The notes under the pieces are model-generated. The model saw only the letters and a list, made by a program, of their open reading frames with translations. It was not told the origin of the DNA and searched no databases. Shown here one piece after another: positions 23,344-32,633 of a stretch of 64,000 bases of DNA. Source of the DNA: Gracilariopsis chorda (Eukaryota; Rhodophyta; Florideophyceae; Gracilariales; Gracilariaceae); contig NBIV01000006.1 in NCBI GenBank assembly GCA_003194525.1, positions 310,001-374,000 of the forward strand, read 5' to 3'. The position numbers and the translations under genes are program-made. Position 1 is the first letter of the stretch, and each line of letters begins with the position of its first letter.

Positions 23344-24013
23344 ACCCGGTGAAGGTCAAATGTCGTGGGAAGGTGGTTGCGCCTGCAGGGCAAAGGGGTA
23401 CAATTCGGCGCCGAAACTCTGTGTGGTGTCTTGTGCGCGTTGTGCGATCGGACTATCCTTCACTCATCCACTTCGAAACCAAAGCTCCAGTCTTGGGCGA
23501 ATTAGGTATCGGAAATATTGGAAACCCCTGAGGGGGATAACTGGAGACGATGCTGGTTTGGAAGAAATGGCAGAGTGTAGGATTGGGGTACTCTTGTTTC
23601 TCTGCGCTAGGGGCATGTGCTTCTGCGGGCTGGAGCTATCCGTGTATTTTCTCCAAGTCCAAGCCACTCAGAAGGTCGAGTGAGAAATGATGACTGTCAG
23701 ACAAAATCGCTCTGTTTAGTTTTTTTTGGAAGGTCAATTGCAGGACCAATTGCAAGACCAATTCATTAAGAACGTGTACACTGCGCGAACGTCCTCGTCC
23801 GACTTCTCCGGGTGTTCTGAGGAGGCATTCGGTAGTCTAGTCCATGCGGATTGGCTGCGTTATCCCACTGAGGACTCGCAAAACAAACTAATTTTACAAA
23901 TATTTGCTTAGGTCGGGGTGAACTGACGACGGGGTCAAGTACGGGCGCGATTGTCTCGCCGCGAGACCCAACTTTGATCCCTCGTCGTATCTTCAACCCC
24001 TATTAGTGCAATA
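23344..24013. promoter_or_regulatory. Shared divergent promoter region, clathrin/NHP2
   Basis: The only sequence upstream of both the clathrin (-) and NHP2 (+) starts, so both promoters should lie here. A 12 bp direct repeat, CAATTGCAGGAC then CAATTGCAAGAC and a partial third copy, lies at about 23735-23763. No clear TATA box for either gene. Confidence 0.45.
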
Positions 24014-24615
24014 ATGGGCTCAGAAAAGAAGCGAAAAAGGAAGGAACACGGCACTGAGGAAAAGAAGCACAGGAAACAAAGAAAGTCAGAAAAGATCGAG
24101 AACGACGAAAAGCCACCGGAAGATGTCCAAATCTATAAAGAACCAGAAGCGTACTTGTCTCCTATTGCGAAGCGTATGTCACGCATTCACTCCTTCTGCG
24201 TCTTCACAGAACACTAACCATGCGTTCCATTCTTCCGAGCGTTTCTTGCGCAGCCCTGGCCGGTCGCAAGCTCTCAAAGAAGCTGTTCAAACTAATCGGC
24301 GCGGCGGCCACTGGAAAGTCTTTGAAGCGTGGAGTACGAGAAGTGGTGTTGAGTATACGAAAAGGAGACAATGGTATTGTTGTACTTGCAGGTGATGTAT
24401 TTCCCATCGATGTGATTGCTCATGTCCCCCTTCTCTCCGAAGAAAGTAACATTCCGTACTGCTATGTTGGTCGCAAGACCGAGCTTGGCAGCGCAGGTCT
24501 CACAAACAGACCAACAAGTGTTGTCATGATCTCTGAAAAGAAATCTACCGGTGACGTGAAGGACACCCTACAAGAACTTCGAAAAGAGGTGCAAGCTATT
24601 CAGAATCTGTACTGA
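24014..24615 (+). CDS. NHP2: H/ACA snoRNP protein NHP2 (L7Ae family), one intron
   Basis: The RNA-binding core subunit of H/ACA snoRNPs, which guide rRNA pseudouridylation in the nucleolus. The coding sequence is 24014-24173 joined to 24254-24615 (173 aa). Exon 1 gives a Lys/Glu-rich nucleolar-type tail (SEKKRKRKEHGTEEKKHRK) ending with YLSPIAK. Exon 2 resumes with the codon completed as Pro: PLAGRKLSKKLFKLI, then the L7Ae core (RGVREVVLSIRKG, GIVVLAGDVFPIDVIAHVP, NIPYCYVGRKTELGSA, RPTSVVMI). Without the splice the family signature is interrupted; with it the order matches NHP2 exactly. Divergent from clathrin. Confidence 0.93.
24174..24253 (+). other. 80 bp spliceosomal intron in NHP2
   Basis: Starts GTATGT (consensus 5' site) and ends TTGCGCAG. 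Phase 1, joining AAG C to CC CTG. The candidate branch sequence ACACTAACC lies at about 24210-24218, some 40 nt from the 3' site. Position near the 5' end of the gene fits intron-poor red algal genes. Confidence 0.9.
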
Positions 24616-26216
24616 ACCACTTGATCTTTGACTTCGGCCAGAATCAGGATAAGCAGTCAAAGCCTATGCGTTTTCCGGCCCTGTTCGGATAGGTTTAGTA
24701 TAGCCTTTTCGGTGCACTGATAGAACATGCTGATTGGGATATGATCACCGGCAGGCGTTCGCTCCCCACCCCTTTTGAAATAGTTCATGAGCTAACGGTC
24801 TACCAACCATTGTTATCTTGAGTATCAGTTGCCTTTCTAAATCATTGCTTCACCTCTGTGTAAAGATCATTGTTTGGAAAGATACACACCCGCTGAGTGC
24901 AGACTCTGGTGAGGCCTTAATGATCGGTCTTAGTTTATCATGCTAGACTGCCTCACAGGCTATCTACCCACGACTGCAGAACGCATTTGATGAAAGAATG
25001 TTGGGATGCTTATACTGAAACACAAGCCACGGTCATCATTTCAACAAGGTGAAAAGATGAGGCTTTGCCAACCCTGGCAGCTCCCATTGATGGACGTCTT
25101 TGGTCCTATCAATTCTTCATGATACCGAAGTATCTCTGCGAAGACTTGCTGTAGCACCATATCAGAAAATGAAAAAAGAAACATCAACCTGGCCAAATAC
25201 ACAAAAGAAGTCAGATATTCGAACAAATGAGAAGTATGATAGATCCATGTGACCCCCATTAATATTGGAGACGGACATGAATCTGTTAGTGCAAAGTCGT
25301 TGGAATCAGAAACAAGTAAGATTGCTGCAGACACTCGAAGGGAAAGTCGGTACCTCGTCTGCGGCTCGGGTCCAATTTTGCCCCTTCTCGTGCGCCGTAA
25401 TCCCCGCAATCCGCTCTCGTTTGTCGATATGACTCCTACTAAAAATTGCTGCAGATGATTTTATCCCGAGTTGCGACGTTTGGGCATCATACAACAGAAG
25501 GGCAAGATATTTCAGGTTTCCATCGTAGATCCGATGGTAATCTCACTTCACCGTAAAGTATGCGGATTTGCTGGTACAAGAACACGTACACCACGGGAAA
25601 ACACGTCGCTCGTGCATCCTGTAGCGAGATAGGTGAACAAAATGCCAGCAGCCTGTTCGTGGCATATCGGGGCTTGAACGGACGTAACACACTTCGTGCT
25701 GAGGAGTCCGTTCAACGGGCTCCAGGAAATGGAGACACGGCAGGGAAAGGAAGATCATCGGTGCATATGACGACAAAATCTGGGGCACCCTTTTTTTTTC
25801 AGAATCCGCATGTTCGTAGACTTGGCAAAATCCCCATACGGCACAATATACGTGTGACGCCCTCCAATCTCCCATTTGGAGATCTGCCTGCTGATTCTAC
25901 ATACTGAGCATCCGTTATGACGACAGAGGGAGACAGTGTGTGTGCCAGAACAATTCGGCTGTGAAAAGTAGTGAACCACGATGTAAACGGTTACCTTCGG
26001 AAGTAACATCTGTTTCACATTTCTGCTCATATAACAACGCAAAGCCAAGCCAACTGCAAAATCTCTATGGTTGTCTTCTCATCTGTGAAGTCTCTCTTAA
26101 ACTGCGCTTGAATTTCTTGTGTGAGTGGGGTTCGGGGTTGCAATTGTTGCTTCCTCCTGTTGGCAAACAAGTGGGGAGTAGACAGAAGTGATTGACCACG
26201 ACGAACTGAAATCAGA
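24616..26216. other. Intergenic region with one strong hairpin
   Basis: No gene family recognised among the short frames. A perfect 10 bp inverted repeat, TTGAACGGAC (25674-25683) and GTCCGTTCAA (25706-25715), encloses a 22 nt loop. Confidence 0.45.
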
Positions 26217-27353
26217 ATGCCTCAAGAATTCAGTCCGCTCCTTTCCCTATCGAAGCTGCAGGGCAGCAGGACGAGTCGATGTGCACTACTTCAGACGATG
26301 ATCATCCTTGGTGTGGGAATCGTCATCGGGCTGCTAGGGTCCGCAAGATCTAGCCGGTATACAGCTGAGGTGAGTAGGCATTCAAAGTGGAAACCGCCAA
26401 ACGGGCATCAGATGGACTGTGGATTGAAACGGTTCAAAGGTAGTACTTTAAAGCTGACTCACAGTCAAGCATTTGCAAACCTATTCGGGACATCCAGACT
26501 GCAGGTCTACGAGGCATCCGACGTGGGCGGTCACCCAAATGGAGATGGAATATATACAGTGTTTGACAATTCGTTTCTCATCAGCCGTAACACTCAAACG
26601 CTTGGGAACTACAGTCAGAAGAAGGCAGCAAAGGCAGATGAGCTTCTAGAGTGGGATGGAGAACAAACGATGGAGAGCTCATTCGAGTTTATCACATACA
26701 ACGAGAGTGCTGGTAACTACGTGGTCGGAAAAGAAGCGATCGAACATGAAGGTTCCATACGCTCGCAAACATTTGACGTGAGTTTCGGGGACGGGAAGAC
26801 AAGTGTGGGCGAGAAGTGTGATGTAGAGTTTGAATTCACACACGGTAACAAGGGGTTTGAAGGTGCAGCTGTGGTGAAGGGAAGCAGCGGTCGTTCATTT
26901 TTGCTCGGGCTGTGCGAGGGAAATCACTGTGTGGGCGGTCACAAAGGAAAAGAAAGTGGACATGGACGAATTGTAGTGATGGAACGCACGTACAGTGAAG
27001 GGAGGTGTACATTCAAAACGGTGAATATAGCGCATTTACCGCGTCACGTAGACTTCCAAGACTACTCGGCAATGGCGTTGTGGAACGGGTCTACCATCGG
27101 AATCACGTCGCAGGAAAACGCGGCGCTATTCGTGGGTGAATTCAGTGTTGGAGAAGATAATGTGAAGGTAGGCTCTGGAAGGGTGTATGACTTTCCGAGA
27201 ACGGATAGCTGCGAAATTGAGTTTTGCAACGTGGAGGGGGTGTACTTTCTGGAGGCGAAACTGGTGGTTCTGGTGAGCGACTCTATGAAGAAGAAGCAAC
27301 CGTTTCGATGTCGCAGGAGGGACGAATCGATGCATGTGATGGTTATGCCATAG
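26217..27353 (+). CDS. Single-pass membrane protein with a conserved extracytoplasmic domain, 378 aa
   Basis: Function unknown. Residues about 27-45 (LLQTMIILGVGIVIGLLG) form one membrane segment after a short basic N-terminus, predicting a signal anchor (type II) with the remaining 330 residues in the ER lumen or outside the cell. The large domain contains GIYTVFDNSFLISR (about 120), a block SSFEFITYNESAGNYVVGKE, then GFEGAAVV, FLLGLCEGNHC and GRIVVMERTY, and ends FRCRRRDESMHVMVMP. From memory, this order resembles a family of uncharacterised plant and algal proteins with a beta-propeller-like body that end in a similar HVFVLP; I cannot verify that here. The stop directly after that end suggests a complete protein. 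Single exon. Confidence 0.8.
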   Translation: MPQEFSPLLSLSKLQGSRTSRCALLQTMIILGVGIVIGLLGSARSSRYTAEVSRHSKWKPPNGHQMDCGLKRFKGSTLKLTHSQAFANLFGTSRLQVYEASDVGGHPNGDGIYTVFDNSFLISRNTQTLGNYSQKKAAKADELLEWDGEQTMESSFEFITYNESAGNYVVGKEAIEHEGSIRSQTFDVSFGDGKTSVGEKCDVEFEFTHGNKGFEGAAVVKGSSGRSFLLGLCEGNHCVGGHKGKESGHGRIVVMERTYSEGRCTFKTVNIAHLPRHVDFQDYSAMALWNGSTIGITSQENAALFVGEFSVGEDNVKVGSGRVYDFPRTDSCEIEFCNVEGVYFLEAKLVVLVSDSMKKKQPFRCRRRDESMHVMVMP

Positions 27354-28165
27354 TGAAGCGCACGCAGGTTGGGGACGACGGATGTCCGTTGGAAGCGAGC
27401 AGCCGCAGATAAAGCTTTGGCGGAGGGTGCCATTCATTCCGCAGGTCGGGAGCCGATCGGTAGCAAAGTGAGTGCGTAGCTCGCCTCACGAGGAGCGCCG
27501 TGCGCTCGGTGATGATGGCGCGGAAAACGCGTTCATCGGGAACGAAGGGGTGAGTCGTGCTGTGGAGAGTCGGCGTGTTAGGTGGCCGCCGCCTCGATGG
27601 TGTCTTTCGTGCATTTACACGTGAAGCGATCTCGGGTGTGGCCTCGTGGCCGAGTATCAAGGGCACAGTACGAACCGATACGCACTTGTGAAACACAAAC
27701 TTGCGGTTGAGCTTTAAGCAGCCGCAAATCGCCAAGCATTTAAAGCTACGCACTTTAACGCTACGCACCGCAGGCGCAGGTCATGGCCGGCCGCGAGGCA
27801 CTGGCCCTGTCGATCGCGTCGCCGCCACGGCGATTCGCAGCCAGCAGATGTGGTTTCGCGCTACAGTGCACAGCAAAGGAGATACAAGGTGCAACATTTT
27901 AAGAAAACGAAGGAAAACACTATTAAAAACTCTCTCACACAGCGTTGATACCACTGCGCTCCAATCGCGCCGTGACACAGCCCGCAGCCCTCCGCTCGCA
28001 ACACAGAGGAGCCGTAAGATGCATTTTGCACACCGTTCGCACGCAATGGGCCAGATTCCACGTGTATCCAATCAGCATGCATTATTTGCATCTGGCACGC
28101 GCACGACCACCCCATTGGTGCAAACTGTCGAAGCGATAACTTGTAACGCAACACTTCTGCGCTGC
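27354..28165. other. Convergent spacer between membrane-protein and Myb genes
   Basis: Frames are open on both strands because the sequence is GC-rich, but none shows a domain. Nothing else recognised. Confidence 0.4.
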
Positions 28166-30781
28166 TCAAACGCGCGCCGCTATGTGCCCACGGCTTCCGT
28201 GCCGACCCCCGTTTGCCGCCGCTCTTCCACCGTGGCGCTCACCGTTCTGCGCCACCTCTCCCGCCGGGGAGCCCTTTTCCCCGCCCCCGTCGTCCGTCAT
28301 CTCACCTTTCTTTCCCTCACTGCCTTCTTCCCTTCGTGCCCGCTTTGACACTCTCTCATCTTCCTCATCCGCGCCGCGTTTCCTCCCCCCTGTCGTCACA
28401 ATTCTCTTCTCGTTATGTCCCGCTCGTTGGCTTCCACCACCAACTCTCCCTTCTGCTTGGCCCTTTTCCACCTGCGTCTTTGCCTCATCCCCCCCACCAC
28501 GCGCTGCCTTCACCTGTGCACTGTCGCCCGACTCCACCTTCATGCTCGCCTCGCTTCCAGCTTTCCGTTGTGATTCTGCTCTACTCGCACCCCTTATACC
28601 TCCGTCATATCCAGATCCCACACCCATCCCTGCCTTTTCTTCGCACGTCTTCTTGGAATCCGTCCCCGCACCCGCCATTGCTTTCCCGCCTTGCTCCCCA
28701 CATGCACATGTAGCCCCTGAAACCCGCTTGTTTTCGTCTTTTGCACCACGTCGTTCGCCGTCGTCGCTGCTTCCCCCTTCTCCTCTCTGACCACCGCTCT
28801 TGGAACCCTCACTTCTTGCCCCACAGTTGGTTAGTGCATCTACACACTTTGGTTCACTTTTCGGTAACGCCGTCGTGTGCACCGTTCCCTCCACCTGCTT
28901 TTGCGCACTTACGGTTGTCGCCCCTCCTTGTTTTCCATTTTCCCCGTCGCCGCGTCGCACCTCCTTCGTTTGATCTTTCGTTGCGACAGCTTCATCTTTT
29001 CCATCCGCATTGCATGGCTTTCCTTCCTTCCTAGAAACTCTCATGTGTTTTGCATTTTCTGGCAAAGTCTCTTCGTTCTGGTCGCTGCGGCACTCGTGTT
29101 CTGCTGCAGAACACTGTTCTTCATCGCCCCCATGCACATTCGTGTCTGAATCTTTCTGCTTCAACCCGTTTTGTACCGTACTTGCATCGGTACACGCTTG
29201 CGATGATACACCATCAACTCTGGTTCCTGACGTTTGAATTCGCCCCAAACTTACCGCCATGCCCTCTGTCGCCGACTTGTTTGCTTGGGGACACTCGTCT
29301 GTTCTCTGTCCGGAATTGTCACACGTCAATGTCCTCGTCTCCGCTTCGTTTGAGTGTACTTCTACCGCCTCAGTCTTGGGTCGTTCCGCTTCTATCGACT
29401 TGTCGGCAGTGTCTTCCTGCACTTTCTCCCCTACGCCGAGGAACACTTTTGGTGCCATTTGTAGCGCTCCTGAAGGCAGCGCCCCTCGTCCCAATGCGAC
29501 AGCCTCCGCCGCAACCGCAGCCACAGCTGCAGCAGATGTCGAATTCGGATGACCTTCGCCACTATTTTCTGCATTTCGTTCGGCAGCAGTGTTGGTGCTG
29601 ACGCTACCCTCCGCGCTACTGGCACCTTGTGATTGATGGTTTGATGAGTGACACTGCTTCCCACTGGAACAACTACTAGGACCGGCTTGGGTTCCAACTG
29701 AATCGGAATCCTTAACTTGAGGAGGTGCGCCGGGCACTTTTCCTTGCATCGCCGCTTCTGCTGCCGCTTCAACGACCGCTTTTGCAGCGGCTCCGACAGA
29801 AGCCATTGGACTGACCTCCGTCCTACCATGTCGCATGTCGTTTCTTAACTTTGCTTCTTCGCGTTCACGTCTTTTCTGAAACTTTTGGGCGTGCGTCCGA
29901 ACTTGTTTTGCGTTTCTAGTACCAACGTATTCGGATATCTGCAGATAGTTTTTTGGTCCACAAGCCTTTACACCGGCTAGGAAGCGTTGGTGCTCGTCCG
30001 GAGTCCAATATCTACTCTGCTTGCGTTCAGATCCATCATTGGTTTTGTCTTTCTGAGCGCCTTGTCTCGGAGTGCGTGATTGCGGTGGTTGAAGAGGGTG
30101 CAAAACAGCGGGAGGAACAACACCCATGTACGGAGCAGCAAAGGAAGGATCTGGAGGTGGAAACATGTATGGGTAACCGGCAGCTAGATGCGGCTGTGGC
30201 GGAGGGAAACCAACCATTGGAGCGGCCATTGCTGGATTGTGTGCACCTCCGGTCGGTAGAGATTGAGGTTGCGAATGTGGTGGCAGTCCTGACGGTATTG
30301 GTATTGGAGTGGATGGTGTTGGCATCGAGGCCTGTGGAGCGCCCACTGAAGCTGTTTGGGCAGAACCGTTTTGGGTTCCCGTTGACACGGGTGGTATCGG
30401 CATCGCCGTTGGTGGTACCATTGGTATTGCCGGATGGGGTAGTGGGGGTGCAGCGGAAAGGCGCTTTATGGTTGCGCGCTTCTTCTCCAAGGTGCGTTCG
30501 AGCTCAGTGATACGCTTGGCCTGATGAGCTGCTATTTCCTCCAACACAGAGTTACGCACTTGCGATGTGGCTCGCGGCAAAGGTTCTGCTGGGGGTGGCT
30601 GTTCACATGGCTCCTCTTTAGGTTCATGGTTTGGTATGGAAGACGAGCAATCTTGTGCAGAAACGTCGTTTTGGTCTCCCTCACGGTCGGCCATAAGGCG
30701 TTGAAGAAGAGCGAAGCGAGTGTATTTGACACCGTTTAATGCAGGCCCTCGACTGCCGACGGTGCATGAGCAGGTGTGCAA
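28166..30781 (-). CDS. SHAQKYF-class Myb-like transcription factor with long low-complexity tail
   Basis: A predicted nuclear DNA-binding regulator. A single Myb/SANT repeat lies at about residues 255-305: RYWTPDEHQRFLAGVKACG, then the recognition helix region ending in RTHAQKFQKR, the variant SHAQKYF signature of single-repeat Mybs (the REVEILLE/CCA1-like and LUX-type families in plants). N-terminal to it are an acidic/Pro-rich stretch, a short coiled-coil (about residues 77-108, ITELERTLEKKRATIKRL) and a Pro/Gly-rich linker. After the Myb repeat, about 560 residues are low-complexity Gly/Ser/Glu/Lys/Ala sequence with no fold visible. Met30 (MADREGDQ) is a likely alternative start. Single exon of 871 codons. 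Confidence 0.88.
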   Translation of the reverse strand: MHTCSCTVGSRGPALNGVKYTRFALLQRLMADREGDQNDVSAQDCSSSIPNHEPKEEPCEQPPPAEPLPRATSQVRNSVLEEIAAHQAKRITELERTLEKKRATIKRLSAAPPLPHPAIPMVPPTAMPIPPVSTGTQNGSAQTASVGAPQASMPTPSTPIPIPSGLPPHSQPQSLPTGGAHNPAMAAPMVGFPPPQPHLAAGYPYMFPPPDPSFAAPYMGVVPPAVLHPLQPPQSRTPRQGAQKDKTNDGSERKQSRYWTPDEHQRFLAGVKACGPKNYLQISEYVGTRNAKQVRTHAQKFQKRREREEAKLRNDMRHGRTEVSPMASVGAAAKAVVEAAAEAAMQGKVPGAPPQVKDSDSVGTQAGPSSCSSGKQCHSSNHQSQGASSAEGSVSTNTAAERNAENSGEGHPNSTSAAAVAAVAAEAVALGRGALPSGALQMAPKVFLGVGEKVQEDTADKSIEAERPKTEAVEVHSNEAETRTLTCDNSGQRTDECPQANKSATEGMAVSLGRIQTSGTRVDGVSSQACTDASTVQNGLKQKDSDTNVHGGDEEQCSAAEHECRSDQNEETLPENAKHMRVSRKEGKPCNADGKDEAVATKDQTKEVRRGDGENGKQGGATTVSAQKQVEGTVHTTALPKSEPKCVDALTNCGARSEGSKSGGQRGEGGSSDDGERRGAKDENKRVSGATCACGEQGGKAMAGAGTDSKKTCEEKAGMGVGSGYDGGIRGASRAESQRKAGSEASMKVESGDSAQVKAARGGGDEAKTQVEKGQAEGRVGGGSQRAGHNEKRIVTTGGRKRGADEEDERVSKRARREEGSEGKKGEMTDDGGGEKGSPAGEVAQNGERHGGRAAANGGRHGSRGHIAARV

Positions 30782-32633
30782 AAACGTGGATGGGAAACCA
30801 CGCTGCGAGGAGAGAAAGAGGCGACGATGAACGCGTGCGCTAAACGAACACTACTGCTTCTCGCGTGTGGTTTGCAGATGAAATCAGAGGATCAGTGATG
30901 ATAGTTGAATGTAATGCCGCTCTCTACTGCGCTGCTGCTTTCGCTATATTTACGGAGCTTGGTTTCGTTGACGGCAAGGAAGGACGGATACACCGAAGGT
31001 ACTTTTGAAAGAGAAGGCATCCAATTACGCTCGCAGCAATGGGTGGAGATGAGCGATGGCGCAGGGTTTACCAAGAGTACGAAGGGTACGCTGAATGTGC
31101 ATGTCCGCGCGGAGATTTTTTTTTTCGGATTCTGCAGTTCAAAATTCCGATGAAAATAACGTGTGACTGTCCGTGTTTGAGGATGATTTGGGAACTTCGA
31201 CAGGTTGTCTCTGACGCTGGTGCCTGCTCTGCAATCTCTTTGCCGCAAGTGCAGATGTTTTCGGAACTCTTTTTCTGCGACATCTCGAATCTATGCTTCT
31301 AGGAAGCAATCTGATGCCAAATATAGGCCGTTGGTGAGGGCGCACGTGAATACGGTACCGGGAAACCAACCATTTTCGAGAAAGGTTGGCGGACATGCAG
31401 ATATCTTTCAGGTTGCACAGTACCGTGTATCGTATTGTACAAGATTTTCATGGCACGATGCTTACCAACCTTTGAGTGGAAAGAAACACCCGCCGCTACG
31501 TGAAACGCCGTCTTGAAGATTTTGCATGTTTGTCAATGTGAGATTTTGACCGTGATGACACTGAAATCGTATCTTCGGTACCTTTGGTACCAAGCATTGG
31601 TACAAGCTTTGGCACCAAAGGTACAGGACGGAAAGCATTTTTTCGGTCCACATTTTCATTGGAAATGCGTGAAAGGGGTGCCCGAAATACCTTTCAGAGC
31701 TTACGCTTCTTAGCTGCATCGCTAGGCATGTCGACTTCTTCTAGAATTATAAGATATCACCCCATACATATGTACCTTCACGCATCGCCTATCGGCCTGT
31801 CGAAGGTGGCACTCGGCATCTTCAACAATTAGTCTACCTGGATTTGAATCGCGATCACTCGTGCGGCATCTGAGCCTGTCGCGTGAAGGATACAACATGA
31901 ATGAAACACTGCAGCCACCTCACAAGCTGAAAGCGCAAGCCACGATTCGACTTCGAAGCGCGGTTGGGATGCGCAACGTGCCATTTCATGAAGACGATAC
32001 CACGCTCGTAAACTGACCTGCCTATGTGTTGTTCTAACGCATCATACACAGCTCATACAGGAGGGCCAACGATCCCGTTACAGGCAGACAACTAGTCTGA
32101 CCATCCGAGATTCCGTCTCTTAGAGCCCTGCATACCGAATCCGGGATCCAGCAACCACAAGCCCAGAGGTGAAAACAAAGCTGCCGAGCAATGCGCTACC
32201 GAGGCCATGACAATAGCCCCACTTTATCCAATGAATATTCTTCCCCAAGACCCTTGGTCCGCCGTCGGAAGACAACAATACACGAAAGCAGCAGTAATAT
32301 AGAAATTTACATACAAACACGTTGGAAGACAGCTTTTCGGGAATCAGGCAGGAGGCGTGAACGAATAGCGCTCTGCCGAACGTGAACTAAACACCAAAAC
32401 AATCCCAGGTTCAAATGCACAAGAAAAAAAAACCACCACATCCTTTGTAAGTACACACTTGTACGACGAACAAGGATGTGCTATCTATCAGATAAGCTCG
32501 ATCACCCAGATACAAACTGTCTACAGCCGTAACAGCCATAAAAGAGTGAACTCCCGTTAAAAGAAGGGAGCTCTTCTACTCCATCCTACAAAACAAATCC
32601 CCACAATACAAACAACCTTTTCATCGACGCTAT
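30782..32633. other. Intergenic region; possible small secreted ORF
   Basis: A plus-strand frame from ATG 30914 starts with a signal-peptide-like MPLSTALLLSLYL. It is lost after a T-run near 31120, while another frame (31039-31302) stays coding-like (residues like MKITCDCPCLRMIWELRQ). This could be a frameshifted or intron-bearing gene, but no homologue is recognised. A 14 bp inverted repeat lies at 31578-31624. The rest holds nothing I can support. Confidence 0.3.
31578..31624. repeat. 14 bp inverted repeat built on GGTACC
   Basis: Arms GTACCTTTGGTACC (31578-31591) and GGCACCAAAGGTAC (31611-31624), 13 of 14 paired, with a third GGTAC in the loop. Confidence 0.75.

Noticed and set aside
24014-24217. 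Separate small Lys-rich gene
   Set aside because: It is exon 1 of NHP2 plus intron read-through.
25674-25740. Hammerhead-ribozyme-like string (CTGAGGAG followed by a stem and later GGAAA)
   Set aside because: The GAAA box is not directly after stem II and no cleavage-site arm fits; only the plain hairpin is kept.
28182-29601. Plus-strand frames of 166-202 codons opposite the Myb gene
   Set aside because: Shadows of the GC-rich low-complexity tail; Ser/Pro/His-rich with no domain.
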